64,000 nt of DNA from contig JAJHZJ010000496.1 of the NCBI GenBank assembly GCA_023548195.1, forward strand, positions 3,554,001 through 3,618,000, written 5' to 3'. Below, piece after piece: positions 41,882 to 52,696 of this stretch (the first letter of the stretch is position 1; each line of letters begins with the position of its first letter). The stretch is from Bettongia penicillata ogilbyi. Lineage: Eukaryota; Chordata; Mammalia; Diprotodontia; Potoroidae. Under the pieces are notes generated by a model. It was not told the origin of the DNA. It made no database searches and was given only the letters and a program-made list of their open reading frames with translations. The translations under genes and the position numbers were made by a program.

Positions 41882-42009
41882 TGGGGCACATGCACTCATG
41901 TATGCCTAGAATCATAGGAAAACCTGGTCTGTGGCCTAATGGTTTATTTTCTGTTTTCTTCTACAGAAGTGATAACTTGCAGATAAAATGATGTGATTTA
42001 ATTCTTTTC

Positions 42010-42152
42010 TCATGCACCCCTATTCCATCCTGCCCTGTTCCACCTGGTAAAATGCAAATTTCCTTGAGTCTGGAACTATCTCACATTTTTTTTTCATTTG
42101 TTAACTAGGGGTCCTAGCACACAGTAGGTGCTTAACCAGTGTGTGATACAGA
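42010..42152 (+). repeat. LINE-2 3' end, sense
   Basis: tttccttgagtctggaacta, ggtcctagcacacagtaggt, gcttaaccagtgtgtgata. Tail complete, 5' truncated. Confidence 0.7.
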
Positions 42153-42154
42153 GC

Positions 42155-42598
42155 AGATGTATGAGGCACCCAAATTATAGCTAGGGGGAACAAAAGCAAG
42201 TCACAAGAGAAGGTGATTGAGAGGGGCAAACTGAGGCATAGGTGCCTCATACTGCTATCAAGGTTCCTCATTCTTTAAACTGGAGCAAGAGGCTTAAAAG
42301 TTGGCAGAGGCAACCTCTTAAGGCCATTTGTTCCATCAATCAGAGAAAATTCAACTTCAAATAAAAAAAGGGGAGGGGATGGAAATAGGTAATCTCTACT
42401 GGTCCTCCCAGCTCAAATATTTTTTTGTTCTATGAAAATGAAAATTCTCTTCCAAGAAATTTAAAAGCACATTCTGCAAACACTGATCATAACTTTGGAA
42501 TATGCTTTTATTATTTTTGTTACAAAATGCTGAAATTTGAACCACCACCATGTTTTAACAAGAAAATTTAAGAACTTGACAATCAAAGTAATTGTGTT
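42155..42598. other. Unique sequence, no gene seen
   Basis: Nothing recognised. Confidence 0.35.
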
Positions 42599-42599
42599 A

Positions 42600-42795
42600 A
42601 ATGTGCAAAGGAAATGATACGCATTTGGAGTCAGAGGTCTTGAGTTCAAATCCCGGTTCTGCCCCCTTAATTGCATTCCCTTGGACAGGCATTTTTATCT
42701 TGCTGGCCTTAGTTTCCTCATCTATAAAATTATGGGATTAGACTGGATGATCCCCATTGTCCCTTGCAGCGCTCTTTGAAGCTAAAAGAACTTCA
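42600..42795 (+). repeat. MIR3-like SINE, sense
   Basis: tttggagtcagaggtcttga, gttcaaatcccggttctgcc box B-like, ttgctggccttagtttcctc, gggattagactggatgatcc, cttgcagcgctctttgaagc. Confidence 0.85.
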
Positions 42796-42904
42796 CATGA
42801 GGGCAGTTAGACTACAGACATGTAATCCCAGCTAGATACTCACAGGCACAGTAGAGATGTTGACTTACAGGGGTGGGGCGAGGGGGAGGGTTGATGTATC
42901 AGTT

Positions 42905-43027
42905 TTATGTGTTACTTAATGGTTTCTTCACACCTCCTTCAGCTTTCAGATCAATTTCCACTTGTCTCCGTTGATACATTGTGAGCATCTTGAGGGCAGG
43001 ACTTTGAAACTTTTGTCTGACCACAGA
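42905..43027 (+). repeat. LINE-2 3' UTR, sense
   Basis: cacacctccttcagctttca, gatacattgtgagcatcttg, agggcaggactttgaaactt. Confidence 0.65.
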
Positions 43028-43057
43028 CACAGGAACTTGTAAAATCATCACCACTGT

Positions 43058-43302
43058 CCCTGACATTTCTACCGGGCTTTAAAGTTTGCAGAATGTTTTC
43101 TCCATAGAATATTTTACTGAATCCTCTCTACAACCTTGGGAGAGAGCTGCTGTTGTTATTCCCATTTTTACAGTTGAGGAAATGGAAGCAAGAGAGAATT
43201 AGTGACCTGCTCGGGCTTATGTAAGTAGTAAGTGTTGCCTGAGAGAAGGAGCTGATCTCAGGTCTTCTTGAGTACCAGTCCATTATGACACCCAGTTGAC
43301 CC
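43058..43302 (-). repeat. MIR SINE, antisense, nearly full length
   Basis: taccgggctttaaagtttgc tail, ttattcccatttttacagtt, gaggaaatggaagcaagaga, ctgatctcaggtcttcttga, gtccattatgacacc head. Confidence 0.85.
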
Positions 43303-43321
43303 CATTGAGTAATTAATTAGT

Positions 43322-43382
43322 CCAAACAGATTTATTAAGTACCTACTGTATTGCAGGAATTATGCGAGTTACTTATTGGGGA
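43322..43382 (-). repeat. L2 3' tail, antisense
   Basis: aaacagatttattaagtacc, tactgtattgcaggaattat. Confidence 0.55.
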
Positions 43383-43384
43383 AC

Positions 43385-43670
43385 ACATCATGTTAGGCAG
43401 TAGATAAATATTTATTGACTGATCGGATTGAGTGGCTCTAGGCGAAATATCCAAATATTATCTCTGCAAACTACCCATGTCTTCTAACAAGGGCCAGAAG
43501 TGAATATGACCTCATGAATGGTGAATTCAGTCTGTCACCTAATAAACTGAAGAGCGTTTAAATTTCAGCAACTTGTCTGTAAATTGATAATTAATGTGGC
43601 CTGTTTTTGATAATAATTTGAAGAATTTGAAAGTCAATTTCCTTTTATGTCAGTTTCTCTGCCTGGAAAG
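43385..43670. other. Unique sequence
   Basis: Nothing clear; a faint sense tail at 43398-43425 (agtagataaatatttattga) may be L2. Confidence 0.3.
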
Positions 43671-43671
43671 A

Positions 43672-43785
43672 AACAATAGCATGTCAGAGCTGGAATACAC
43701 TAGGGATTGTGTAGTTCACACCTTTCTTTTTCAGATGAAGAAACAGATGTAGAGAGATGAACAGCCATTAAGTTGCAGGGTGAGG
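43672..43785 (-). repeat. MIR3-like SINE, antisense
   Basis: agcatgtcagagctggaata, tttttcagatgaagaaacag, gaacagccattaagttgcag. Confidence 0.65.
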
Positions 43786-43789
43786 TCAC

Positions 43790-44340
43790 CTCGGAAATGT
43801 TGTGCTGTTTTCATGATTTTTAGACTATCTTCTTTTCCCACTGATAGAAGTTCCCTTATTCATTGGAAAACGGCATTTAATTATTTTTCCAGTTTTACTA
43901 ATTTATCCTCCCTCGTATCAGTCAGGAAAAGACTGACATAAAACCTCATTCACTACTTGTAGCTAAGGAATAATGGGAATTCATACCTGTAGCCACGATG
44001 CTGAAATGATTCAGAGCACTGACACTTAAGGTCCACTCTATACCTATTGTGATTTATGTATTTTTGTTAACGTCATTTTATTTATGAGTAAAACGCAGAA
44101 CCTCTTGGGCAAGGGACTGCTGGTAACATATTTAGAGAAGATAATTCTCACCCTTATGGCGTCTTGTCATTTGAGCCTTACCCTGGGCTGGTGATGTGAG
44201 GTATCTGCCAGGGTTCCAGAACCCTGGCGCCAACCCCCTTTCTTTCAAAACATCTTCAGCTCAGTCTGTGGCGCCCCCTCCCCCCCCACTTGATTCTCCT
44301 TTGTTTGATTCACTCATTGTCTTCTCCCTTAGAAGAGGAC
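43790..44340. other. Unique sequence, no gene seen
   Basis: No repeat recognised. Confidence 0.35.
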
Positions 44341-44344
44341 AAGG

Positions 44345-44427
44345 GAATAAACATTTGTCAAGCACCTACTGTGTGCCAGGCACTGTGCCAAATACTTTAC
44401 AGCATTATCTCACTTGATCCAGCACTG
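44345..44427 (-). repeat. MIR SINE 3' part, antisense
   Basis: aataaacatttgtcaagcac, ctactgtgtgccaggcactg, tgccaaatactttacagcat. It stops where the AT satellite starts. Confidence 0.75.
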
Positions 44428-44760
44428 TATGTATATATAAATGTGTGTGTATGCACACATTTATATATATATAAAATTTATATCTATATATCTATATTAT
44501 ATTATAGATATAAGTATCTATAATATAATATAGATATAAATATATAATATAATATAGATATAATAACACAGATATAATATAGATATAATAATATAGATAT
44601 AAAAATCTATAATCAAGGCCTAGAAAACCAAGGATGGGGAAGTAATTTTTGAAATAATATATGTGTATGTGTGTATATATATGTATGTACATATAGATAT
44701 ATGCACGTACTTGTGTGTGTATGTGTGTACACACATACAAGCATAATATATCTCTAAGCC
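44428..44760. repeat. AT-rich satellite-like block and TA/TG repeats
   Basis: Irregular units around ataatatagatat at 44428-44612, then a unique spacer and a tatgtgtgta/cacacat block at 44650-44750. Contains a 24-bp perfect inverted repeat, arms 44487-44510 and 44515-44538, loop taag. Apparent tyrosine/isoleucine-rich frames are its translation. Confidence 0.9.
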
Positions 44761-44764
44761 TGTA

Positions 44765-45638
44765 ATCAAGACAGCCAAGAGTGTGGAAGCTTGGGCACCC
44801 ACCACTGCATGGAATCTCTCTCTCGGCTCCACTCCTGTGATGCTACTATAGAAAGAGTTGCTCATTAGTCTCTTGCTTCGTTCCTTGTGAACCGAACCAT
44901 CCCCAACCGTTTTGGGTGTCCTGGAGCTCATGTTAGTTGTGTTCACCACCTGCACTATAATCCTGTAACAGTATTCACCATCACTTTGCTTAGGCCTACT
45001 TTGCCCCCTCCCCACCAGCACGAGGTGTATTCCTCCCTCCCAGGGGTGTCTGGCAGGATCTGGCCTCTAACCGAAGGATGGAAGATGATAGTGTTGCTAA
45101 GTTCTAGACTCAGATTCTGCTGCTTGTTTGATACCCTGAGAATGAGCTTTCCTCTATCTTCTTCCACCCCTAGATCCTGATGGCCTCTGATGTTTATACC
45201 CTGTTTATACCCAGCCATCTCCCTCATGTCCAGGGTATTTGAGGAAGTGTCCAATCTCTGCGAGCAGAGGTTTGGAAATGTGTTTCTTTATCTTTGCATC
45301 TTCTGAGCATAGTACTGTACGCAAAGAATATGCTTATGTGAACTATGGAGGAATGAATAAGCAAGCTGTCGTTCTTCAGAAAGTCACAAATTAATAGTGG
45401 AGATCAGACACAAACAGAAAGATCTGTAATGCAACTTTGAATGTGGCCAATCCCAAACTTGCAGAATTTTCGTATCGTTCTTGTTGCTGTGTGGCTGTGA
45501 TCTTCAACTCACCTGCTGGATGCCTTCATGCTTTTTTTTTTTTAGCCATCTGATAGAAAAGCTAGATGGCTCGTCATGCCTCCAATATTAACAGAGATCA
45601 GAGCTGATCAACACAGATCAAGACCTTGGTCTTGGATT
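44765..45638. other. Unique sequence, no gene seen
   Basis: A 12-nt T tract lies at 45532-45543. Open frames of 97-99 codons on opposite strands are not recognised. A very weak L2-like tail near 45290-45330 is not called. Confidence 0.35.
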
Positions 45639-45639
45639 A

Positions 45640-45797
45640 AATCAGAGATTTGGAGACTTTAGAGGTCATCTACTCTGGCACTATCCATTTACAGAAACTG
45701 AGGCGCAGAAGGGTTAAATCACTTGTCTAAGGTCATACAGCCAGTAAATTGTAATCAGGTGCAAATCCAGGACTCCTGACTTCAGATACAGCTTTTA
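45640..45797 (-). repeat. MIR3-like SINE, antisense
   Basis: gagatttggagactttagag, gtcatctactctggcactat, ttacagaaactgaggcgcag, aaggtcatacagccagtaaa, tccaggactcctgacttcag. Confidence 0.8.
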
Positions 45798-45799
45798 TA

Positions 45800-46192
45800 C
45801 AGCTTTTATTTATACAACTTCACCCATCTATGTAGAAGGGTAAAACATTTTTCTAGGAATATCTGTTTTGTTTTCATGAAATATGTGTTATGTCCTCTGG
45901 CATTCTGACAACAATCGGTACTCGGGGTTCTGAGTACACTAAATGACCCCTGTAATTACAGTGACAATTTTTAGTGACTGCATGTTTTTCTCTATGGAGA
46001 AAATCTTTTCTGTGAATTTCACAAAGTAAAATGATGGTAGGGTTTGAGCTTCAGATCCCTTTACTACATAGCATATTTTAAGTTTTATTGATAACCTCTC
46101 TTCTAGAGTTGTTTGTTCCCTTAAACTCTTTCCTTATAACAAAAAAATACACTTAAGCAAATCAAATTAATGAAATGACTGAGCCAAAGCCT
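45800..46192. other. Unique sequence
   Basis: Nothing recognised. Confidence 0.35.
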
Positions 46193-46194
46193 AG

Positions 46195-46345
46195 AAACAT
46201 CATACAGTAGAAGATCAGAGGACCTGGATTCATATTCTGCCCCATTCTTCCTACCTCCCTGCCTAAGACTTCAGTTTCATCTTTTTTAAACTAAGAACTG
46301 GATTAGATGCCTCTTGAAGCCCTGACCTGTACCAGGTCTGTAGTC
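46195..46345 (+). repeat. MIR3-like SINE, sense
   Basis: gtagaagatcagaggacctg, gattcatattctgccccatt, gacttcagtttcatcttttt, gaactggattagatgcctct, tgaagccctgacctgtacca. Confidence 0.65.
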
Positions 46346-46347
46346 CG

Positions 46348-46950
46348 TATGTAACCTTCATACCATCTCCCCCATTCCCCCTCCATATTAAGAGAAGAAA
46401 AGTCTTTTTCATGAACTCTTCTCTTGGATGGCAGTTGACTGTAGTAGTGATTTTGAGCTCAGCCCCTTTTCAGTGTTTTAATTTACTTTATTGTAGTGAC
46501 TGTCTATTATCTTTCCCTGGTCCTACTGACTTCACACAAGACTTTCTGTGTTTCTCTGAATTCCTCACTCCCATTTCTTGAAGCACAATATTACGCCCCC
46601 CACTAAATATGTTTATTAAGAGTAGACAGTGAGATTCTTAGCTGTGACCAAAGTCTGAATTGTCCGTAAATATGAAATTCATAAAGCATTATTGTCTGGT
46701 TGGAAGTCTTTGAGATTTTCATACATGTTCTACGTGCACTCAGCTTGGGATCCACTCCCAGGGCTTAGCATCTCTCTAGTTAGGGTTTGCCTCTTTGAAC
46801 TACATTTATAAGGGAATGGTGCCACAGATGAAATGCTGACATCCCAGGGAGGAAATTTTCCCTTTCAGTGAGGAGAGCCTGCGCACCTGGGTATTTTTAA
46901 ATGGAACACTACATTAGCAATTCAAGTTAGGGTCATTCATTTGTTTATAT
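46348..46950. other. Unique sequence, no gene seen
   Basis: Nothing recognised. Confidence 0.35.
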
Positions 46951-46954
46951 TATT

Positions 46955-47065
46955 GCTGAATAATAAGTGACTTTTACTCAGTGTTTAAAGCCTGCCCAGG
47001 GTCTCACATCATTTATTTCATTTGCCTCTCATGACAACCCCTGGGCTAGGCAGTACAGGATTTGA
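46955..47065 (-). repeat. MIR SINE tail half, antisense
   Basis: gtgtttaaagcctgcccagg, tcatttgcctctcatgacaa, cccctgggctaggcagtac. The core half reappears at 47190, so about 120 bp of other DNA interrupts it. Confidence 0.6.
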
Positions 47066-47189
47066 AGGTTTTTTGAGGGGGATGGGTGGGATGGGGGAGG
47101 AGCACCTATGATTTAATTTAAAACTGGGAATGGGACTTGGTGAAGAAAGTCCCCCTGCCATCGTAGGTGGCACCAGAGCATTGAAAGGT

Positions 47190-47262
47190 TACCTGAGTTG
47201 CCTAGTGTAATACTGAGTGCCAGTGGGCACGTTTGAACCCAGGTTTTAGACCCAACTGCTAA
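47190..47262 (-). repeat. MIR SINE head half, antisense
   Basis: gcctagtgtaatactgagtg, cgtttgaacccaggttttag, acccaactgctaacc. Confidence 0.55.
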
Positions 47263-47277
47263 CCTAGATAGAACTTA

Positions 47278-47400
47278 ATTTTTCAGATGGGTAAACCAAG
47301 AAAAACCCTCTCCTCCACTAGCTCACATTGGTTCTAAATGTCTGTATTCAGAAGGGGGGAAGTTAATGTCTTGTCTAGGGTCATACGGCAAGTGAAGTTC
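47278..47400 (-). repeat. MIR core pieces, antisense, interrupted
   Basis: tttcagatgggtaaaccaag at 47280, then after about 60 bp agttaatgtcttgtctaggg, tcatacggcaagtgaagttc. Confidence 0.4.
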
Positions 47401-47404
47401 CTGG

Positions 47405-48132
47405 GGCCTGGTTGGGGTTTAGTCAAGCTGCCCCCAACGAATGACACCAAATTTAATTCTTGCCGCTGACTGCCTCTAAGGGAGTCCTCTTCTCCTGTGT
47501 CCTGTGATTTTGTTAGGGACGGCGGTGGCCGTGCCTCGAGGTCATGCCCTTGGTTTGCCGGGCTTGAACACTGCTTTCTAATGCCTTCCTCCTGGGTTTC
47601 TTGGGCTACTGTGTTGCTAAGGAACCCACTATATTGTGTTACCAAGTTTCCTTGGTGAAATAATGGCTTCTTGGGACTCTAACACCCCAGCCAAGTGTTC
47701 ATCAAGGCTCTGGAGGGCAAGTGTGAAGAGACTTTCCTTGATTATACCCATTTTTTCAATCAGAAGAAGCATAAATCTGGCTATTTTTCTGCTGCTATTT
47801 GGAACTGTGCCTGTATTTTATACCCCATTATGACCTCCAGGAGGTAGTAGTGGGGAAGGGCGGGAAGAGGGGGTTTTCAAAAGCAAAACTGATTTTATTT
47901 GGCAGTTTGGCATTCTGGTGGTTTAGGGCCAGGCTGATGTGGTCTTTTACTCTCTCCAAGAGCTACGGAGTTTTTGGTTTTTGTTTTTATATTGGAGATG
48001 GTGGTGGTGGTATTAATTGCTTTCTAATATGTAGAAAAGCATTTCTGTATTGATGAGGAATGAGAAACTGTATGAAATTATTGGTCATTGAGAATAAATC
48101 TTATTTCTGTAAATTAATCTATGTACAACAGA
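47405..48132. other. Unique sequence, no gene seen
   Basis: About 730 bp, locally CpG-containing near 47515-47545. No gene recognised. Confidence 0.35.
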
Positions 48133-48134
48133 GA

Positions 48135-48222
48135 CCAAAGTCTAGTCAGCAGACACTTACTACAGACTTGCAGTGTGCCAGATACTGTCTGTCCTCAAGG
48201 GGTCCATCAGCTGAGTGGAGAC
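48135..48222 (-). repeat. L2 3' end, antisense
   Basis: gtcagcagacacttactaca, gacttgcagtgtgccagata, ctgtcctcaaggggtccatc. Confidence 0.6.
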
Positions 48223-48229
48223 TGCCTTA

Positions 48230-48380
48230 CAGGGCCCTCAGTGTAAAGAAATGTGTATTTGGAGCCAGGGGACCTGTTTTCAAATGGTTGCTCTTCCACT
48301 GACTTTTCAAGTGACCTTAGGCAAGTCATTTTAATCTGTTTGAGCCTCAGTTTACCCATTTATTATTGGTAGGGGGGAGC
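48230..48380 (+). repeat. MIR3-like SINE, sense
   Basis: gtgtatttggagccagggga, cctgttttcaaatggttgct, agtgaccttaggcaagtcat, gagcctcagtttacccattt. Confidence 0.75.
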
Positions 48381-48384
48381 CATA

Positions 48385-48798
48385 TATATGATCCAGTATG
48401 TACTTGAAAAAGGTTTCACTGGCAAGTGGTCAGTCACACTAGGCAGATGAGCCCACTGCCTCCCAAGGCTCTCCTTTTCCCTTTTTACTTTCTAGAATTA
48501 TTAGAAAATGATTTAGACCAAGTTCTAAATATGGGTATCTGCAAATCTACCTTGTGCCTTGCGCTGTTCTCAAGGCTTTGACACCTGATAGCCCCCCCTC
48601 CCCACCCCTACCTCATCAATGTGCTTTCCAGGCTCCAGTAGACAAGCAAAGGGCACTTACCTTGGTCCCTCCTCATCTGACTTTAGTGGGCAGGTTCTTT
48701 CTCCTGGCTTCCCTGCTCTCATCGGGGTCTGTCTTAGTTGGCAAATAAAGATGAGCCTTCAAAGTACATGAAAAAAGACCGTGCAGAGATGCGGCAAG
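48385..48798. other. Unique sequence
   Basis: Nothing recognised. Confidence 0.35.
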
Positions 48799-48799
48799 G

Positions 48800-48895
48800 A
48801 TTGAGGGAGGAGGCCTGGTTTCCTTATCTCTACTTCTGTCCTTGCGCTGTGACTTGCACACAGTAGGTGTTTAATTAATGCTTGTTGATCAGTTA
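48800..48895 (+). repeat. L2 3' end, sense
   Basis: cttgcgctgtgacttgcaca, cagtaggtgtttaattaatg, cttgttgatcag. Confidence 0.7.
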
Positions 48896-48897
48896 AG

Positions 48898-49740
48898 TGC
48901 TGTCAGAGAAATTTTTGATACCTTGTCCACATTCCTTAGTCTTTCATTTTTACAAAATATTGTTTTTTCTAATTTAAATGATATTATCATGGTCCAAGAC
49001 TTGTTTAAACAAAGCTGGTCAGCTAGAATAAAATTTGGTCAAGGCTAGCTTTTTTTTCCTTTTCATAAATGGAGAGAATTGTTTCTTTCAGATATATTTA
49101 TTCCTGTGTGTGGAAAGGTTCACATTGACAGATGGCATTTTTGATTCATTTGTATGGTTTTTTTTTGTGGCATCATTTGATTCGCGGGTGTGCAAAGATA
49201 TCATCCATTACAATAATCAGCCATTTTGGACAGGCCAAAGCAGCTGGCACCTCCCCAACAGTGGACTTTCTATGAGTATTTCTACTAGAAACCTTTATTC
49301 CAGGGGCTGGATGCTGGCCCAGTGAGGGCCCCCTTCAGACAAGCCACAGCCTCCAATGGGAGAGGCTCAGGGTGGAGTTTTTCCATCTGAGACTTGGCTG
49401 CTGGCCAAACCCAGGGAGAGATGACTTTTGCTGGGGTTTTGTAACTGGAGCCCAGGGTGGGAGACTGGGGATTGGCCAGAAGGATTGCTAGATCTGGGTC
49501 ATGCTGAGCTGCCCACCATTCCAGACTGTTGGGGTTTCGGGACAATCCTGGTATTGACGAGATGCTGATTGGCAAGCATGGGATGGGTCTCTTAGCCACT
49601 TTGGCATACCTTTTCTGTGGAATTTGGAGTTGGGTGTGCTTTTCATGTGTATTTAAAACTTTGTGGTCCCTCTGTTAAGACCTGAGGGAAATGCATTTTA
49701 CCCTCTGCCAAGTTTCCAGGGCATTCCTGTACTGAAAACC
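48898..49740. other. Unique sequence, no gene seen
   Basis: 49185-49290 is unique with GATATC, CATTA and ggccaaag words and could be conserved. A 104-codon minus-strand frame (49285-49599) is not recognised. Confidence 0.35.
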
Positions 49741-49744
49741 TTGA

Positions 49745-49905
49745 GCTCCTGGAAGTCCTGTTTAGCCTTCCTCTCTCTTCCCACATTCCAGTGCCTCCTC
49801 CCACCCCCAGCCCCAATCACTGTGTATTTATTTTATATTTGTGTTTACGTTTTCTCCCTTGAAGGAATGCAGGGACCTTGGAATCATGGACTGTTGAATT
49901 TTTGA
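49745..49905 (+). repeat. LINE-2 3' UTR, sense
   Basis: gaagtcctgtttagccttcc, caatcactgtgtatttattt, gtttacgttttctcccttga, aggaatgcagggaccttgga. Confidence 0.65.
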
Positions 49906-49907
49906 CT

Positions 49908-50232
49908 TTTGCATCCACAAAATCACAGCATTTGATGGTTGCATAGGACTTCGGTGGCTGTCTAATGCAGTTTGTGCCCAAAAAGGTATCTCCTCTGTCC
50001 CCCTCCCTCTTTTATACATGTAAACCAGTTGTTTGTTCTCTTTGTTAATGTTTTACATAGAACATTCCAGTAAATATGCTTAGGATTGCACCTACATGAA
50101 GGAACTAGTGAGAGATTTAAATAAACAGGAAGAATGAACCCCAGTTTCTTTTCCCCCCTCTTGTCATAGTCCCATGGGGCAGAGAACCCCTGTCTTCATG
50201 TCCGGCACTATCTGGGTCTGCATGGCCACCTA
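49908..50232. other. Unique sequence
   Basis: Nothing recognised. Confidence 0.3.
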
Positions 50233-50234
50233 GT

Positions 50235-50318
50235 CTTCAGAAAAATAATGTAACATCCCCATCGCCTAGCAAAGTGCCTCGCACATAGTAGGCATAAAAT
50301 AAATGCTTGTTGATTGAG
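50235..50318 (+). repeat. L2 3' end, sense
   Basis: cgcctagcaaagtgcctcgc, acatagtaggcataaaataa, atgcttgttgattgag. Confidence 0.75.
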
Positions 50319-50384
50319 AAGACTGGTCTTTGATCTGTTTCAGCCTCTGCCAACTCAGTGATGCTCCCAACTGGACTGTGACTT

Positions 50385-50617
50385 AACACTTTATTCAGCA
50401 ATAAAAATAATAACTGAAAAGTAGCATTTGTGTGGTTACGTCTGACCCTGTGATGTACACATGTTAACTCAGTTGATCCTCCCAATAACTCTGTCAGGCT
50501 GGGGCTTGTTGTTATCCCCATTTTACAGATGAGAAAACTGAGGCCAAGAGAGCTTAAGCAATTTACCCAGGATCACACAGTTATTAAGGGTACCCATGGC
50601 TTCCTGCTCCATTTCAG
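50385..50617 (-). repeat. MIR SINE, antisense, nearly full length
   Basis: aatagc-type tail (gaaaagtagcatttgtgtgg), gttgatcctcccaataactc, ttatccccattttacagatg, agaaaactgaggccaagaga, ggatcacacagttattaagg. Confidence 0.9.
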
Positions 50618-50639
50618 TAATCTAACTCAAATTCTTGTA

Positions 50640-50710
50640 GTCCATTGTTAGTTGCACTGGATTAAGATTCCTAAGAACTGGGTTCAAATCTCAACCTTAT
50701 GATTTTACTG
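50640..50710 (+). repeat. MIR3-like SINE head, sense
   Basis: gttgcactggattaagattc, ctaagaactgggttcaaatc. Confidence 0.5.
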
Positions 50711-50799
50711 TCAGTTCTTTGTTTCTCTGGAAACAAAGATCTTCTTGATCTAAGGAATGAAACTTTGCTGATACCCACTTTTGTTGCTGTTGTTAACTT

Positions 50800-51067
50800 G
50801 TTTTTAAGTTAAGTTTTAAGTTTTTAAGTCAGTTGTCTGCCTCTCCAGGGCCCCATTTGGGGTTTTCTTGGCCAAGACACTGGGGTGTTTTGCCATTTCC
50901 TTCTCCAGCTCTATTGATGGATGAGGAAACTGGGGCACCCAGGGTTAAGTGACTTGCCAGGGTCACATAGCTAGTCAGTGTCTGAGGCTGGATTTGAAAT
51001 CAGGAAGATGAGTCTTCCTGACTTCATGCCTGGTGCTCTGTGCACTGTGGTATCATGTAGCTGCCCT
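50800..51067 (-). repeat. MAR1-type CORE-SINE, antisense, nearly full length
   Basis: gccccatttggggttttctt, ttgccatttccttctccagc, gatgaggaaactggggcacc, gggttaagtgacttgccagg, gtcacatagctagtcagtgt, ctggatttgaaatcaggaag, and a head like tctgtgcactgtggtatcat. Confidence 0.92.
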
Positions 51068-51069
51068 CT

Positions 51070-51918
51070 TAATTATAGCCCAGATCTCTTCCTGTTTATT
51101 TTAAAGAAACGTTCATTAATGATGTCCTGTGTCTAAAGATGATGCCCTGAACCATTGGTTCATTTTATACATTTAACATTTAATTAGACATTAAATTGTA
51201 TTGATTTTAATGATTAAAAAATATTGTCAATATGCACCTATACCCCTCTTTGTCAGTTTATAAGATAGCTTGGAGATACAGCCTTTGTTAGGGATGTGTG
51301 TGAGTTCACCTTCTGGAAAGGTGCATTGTGGTACCTTTATATTTAGGTTTTGAGAAATAAGAAAGCATAGCAGTTCAGTGAGACCCGGCTATACCGTACT
51401 CTTTGGTTTTCCAACTTAGCTATGATGTGACCACTGATGCTGTTTGAACTTAGAGATCATGTCAGTCAGCCACTGATTTCCTCTGCTCAGAGAGACAGAT
51501 TTTTCCACTCCAGATCTGCAAACTTTTTTCTCTGTAGAACTTGAAACATCTTTGTCATGTGGTTCTTGAGTTCGGTTTCCTTTCATCAGGGAGCTCCCTT
51601 TTCTTCCCAGCAGAATAACCAGGTTCCAGACCTAACGGTTTGAGGACTCTTTGGGTAGTATCTGGTCCTTTAGAGAGAGGGAGAAAGCAGTTGGATATTC
51701 CAGCTTTCATGTGTCTTAGGGTCTGCTAACACACCAGACAACTGTGGTTAATTGAGAAAGTTTCCCAAGAATTTTTTTCTTCCATTATCTCCGTTGATCT
51801 TTGCAAGAGTTCTTTTTGGCTAACTGGAGTTCTTTCAGGCTGATGTTATCATTTGGCTAAGGAGTTAACCCTTAAGGAACTATGTAGCTGGTCTTCATTT
51901 GCCAAGTGCCTTTCTTCA
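51070..51918. other. Unique sequence, no gene seen
   Basis: Nothing recognised. Confidence 0.35.
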
Positions 51919-51926
51919 GTTTAAAA

Positions 51927-52148
51927 CTTCAGTTCTCACACTTTTCAGTCTCAGGATTCCATTATATTCTTGAAGTAATTGAGGACCCTATGCTCCCAAA
52001 GAGCTTTTGTTTATGTGGGTTATAGCTACCAATATTTAGTATATTAGAAATTAGAATATATTAGTATTATAGTAACTCCCATGCACCCCCAAAAAAAATT
52101 TTTGGGGACTCCAAAAGTCCATACTGGACCATACTTTGAGAACCACTG
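51927..52148. mobile_element. hAT-like MITE, short, with probable 8-bp target duplication
   Basis: Left end cttcagttctcacacttttc, right end ccatactttgagaaccactg (reverse complement begins cagtggttctcaaa). The flanks gtttaaaa (51919-51926) and gtttaaag (52149-52156) agree at 7 of 8, as expected for hAT insertions. The interior has aaagagcttttgtttatgtg. It has no coding capacity. Confidence 0.75.
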
Positions 52149-52149
52149 G

Positions 52150-52240
52150 TTTAAAGGATTTAGCTAATAATGTCACTGTAGATTTTTTTCTCCCTGAAAT
52201 AGTAGGTTGTTCTAATAAATAGGGATCTCATGTTTCCCCA
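52150..52240. other. Unique sequence
   Basis: Nothing recognised. Confidence 0.3.
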
Positions 52241-52242
52241 AG

Positions 52243-52275
52243 CGTGTGTGTGTATGTATGTATGTATGTATATAT
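52243..52275. repeat. (TG)n/(GTAT)n microsatellite
   Basis: gcgtgtgtgtgtatgtatgt, atgtatgtatatat. Confidence 0.9.
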
Positions 52276-52279
52276 TTTG

Positions 52280-52692
52280 GGTGGAAGAGATGGGGAGGTG
52301 AGGCTAAACCCTAATAGTAGGGCTTGCTTTGAACTTGGATTTGTTTGGGACTTTCCAGTGCAACGAGATGGGTTTTAGCATATAGACATCTCTAGACGTG
52401 AGAGGAGCCAGTGTTTGCCCAGACTACAAACATCTCCCTTCATCTGTGTTGTTTGAGGAAGGAGTGTTTTTAGAAGGCCAGATTTGGCGAGGAGGACAGG
52501 GAAGCAAAGAAGGAAAGGTCTGTCATAACAGGGTGGCTTTGTGCCCCAGGACAGAGCACAGTCTGAGGATTTGAGCCTCACCCACCTTGCCTTTCAGTTT
52601 CCCTTCTTCTCATCTTGCTGTGAAGTGAATGATGCTTCAGGGACCTGTGATTTTTGTCAGGTACCAGAGAGACTGAGACAGAGAACAACTTC
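52280..52692. other. Unique sequence
   Basis: Nothing recognised. Confidence 0.35.
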
Positions 52693-52696
52693 CTTC

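Noticed and set aside
44492..44740. Tyrosine/isoleucine-rich minus-strand open frame
   Set aside because: It is the translation of the AT/TG repeat block.
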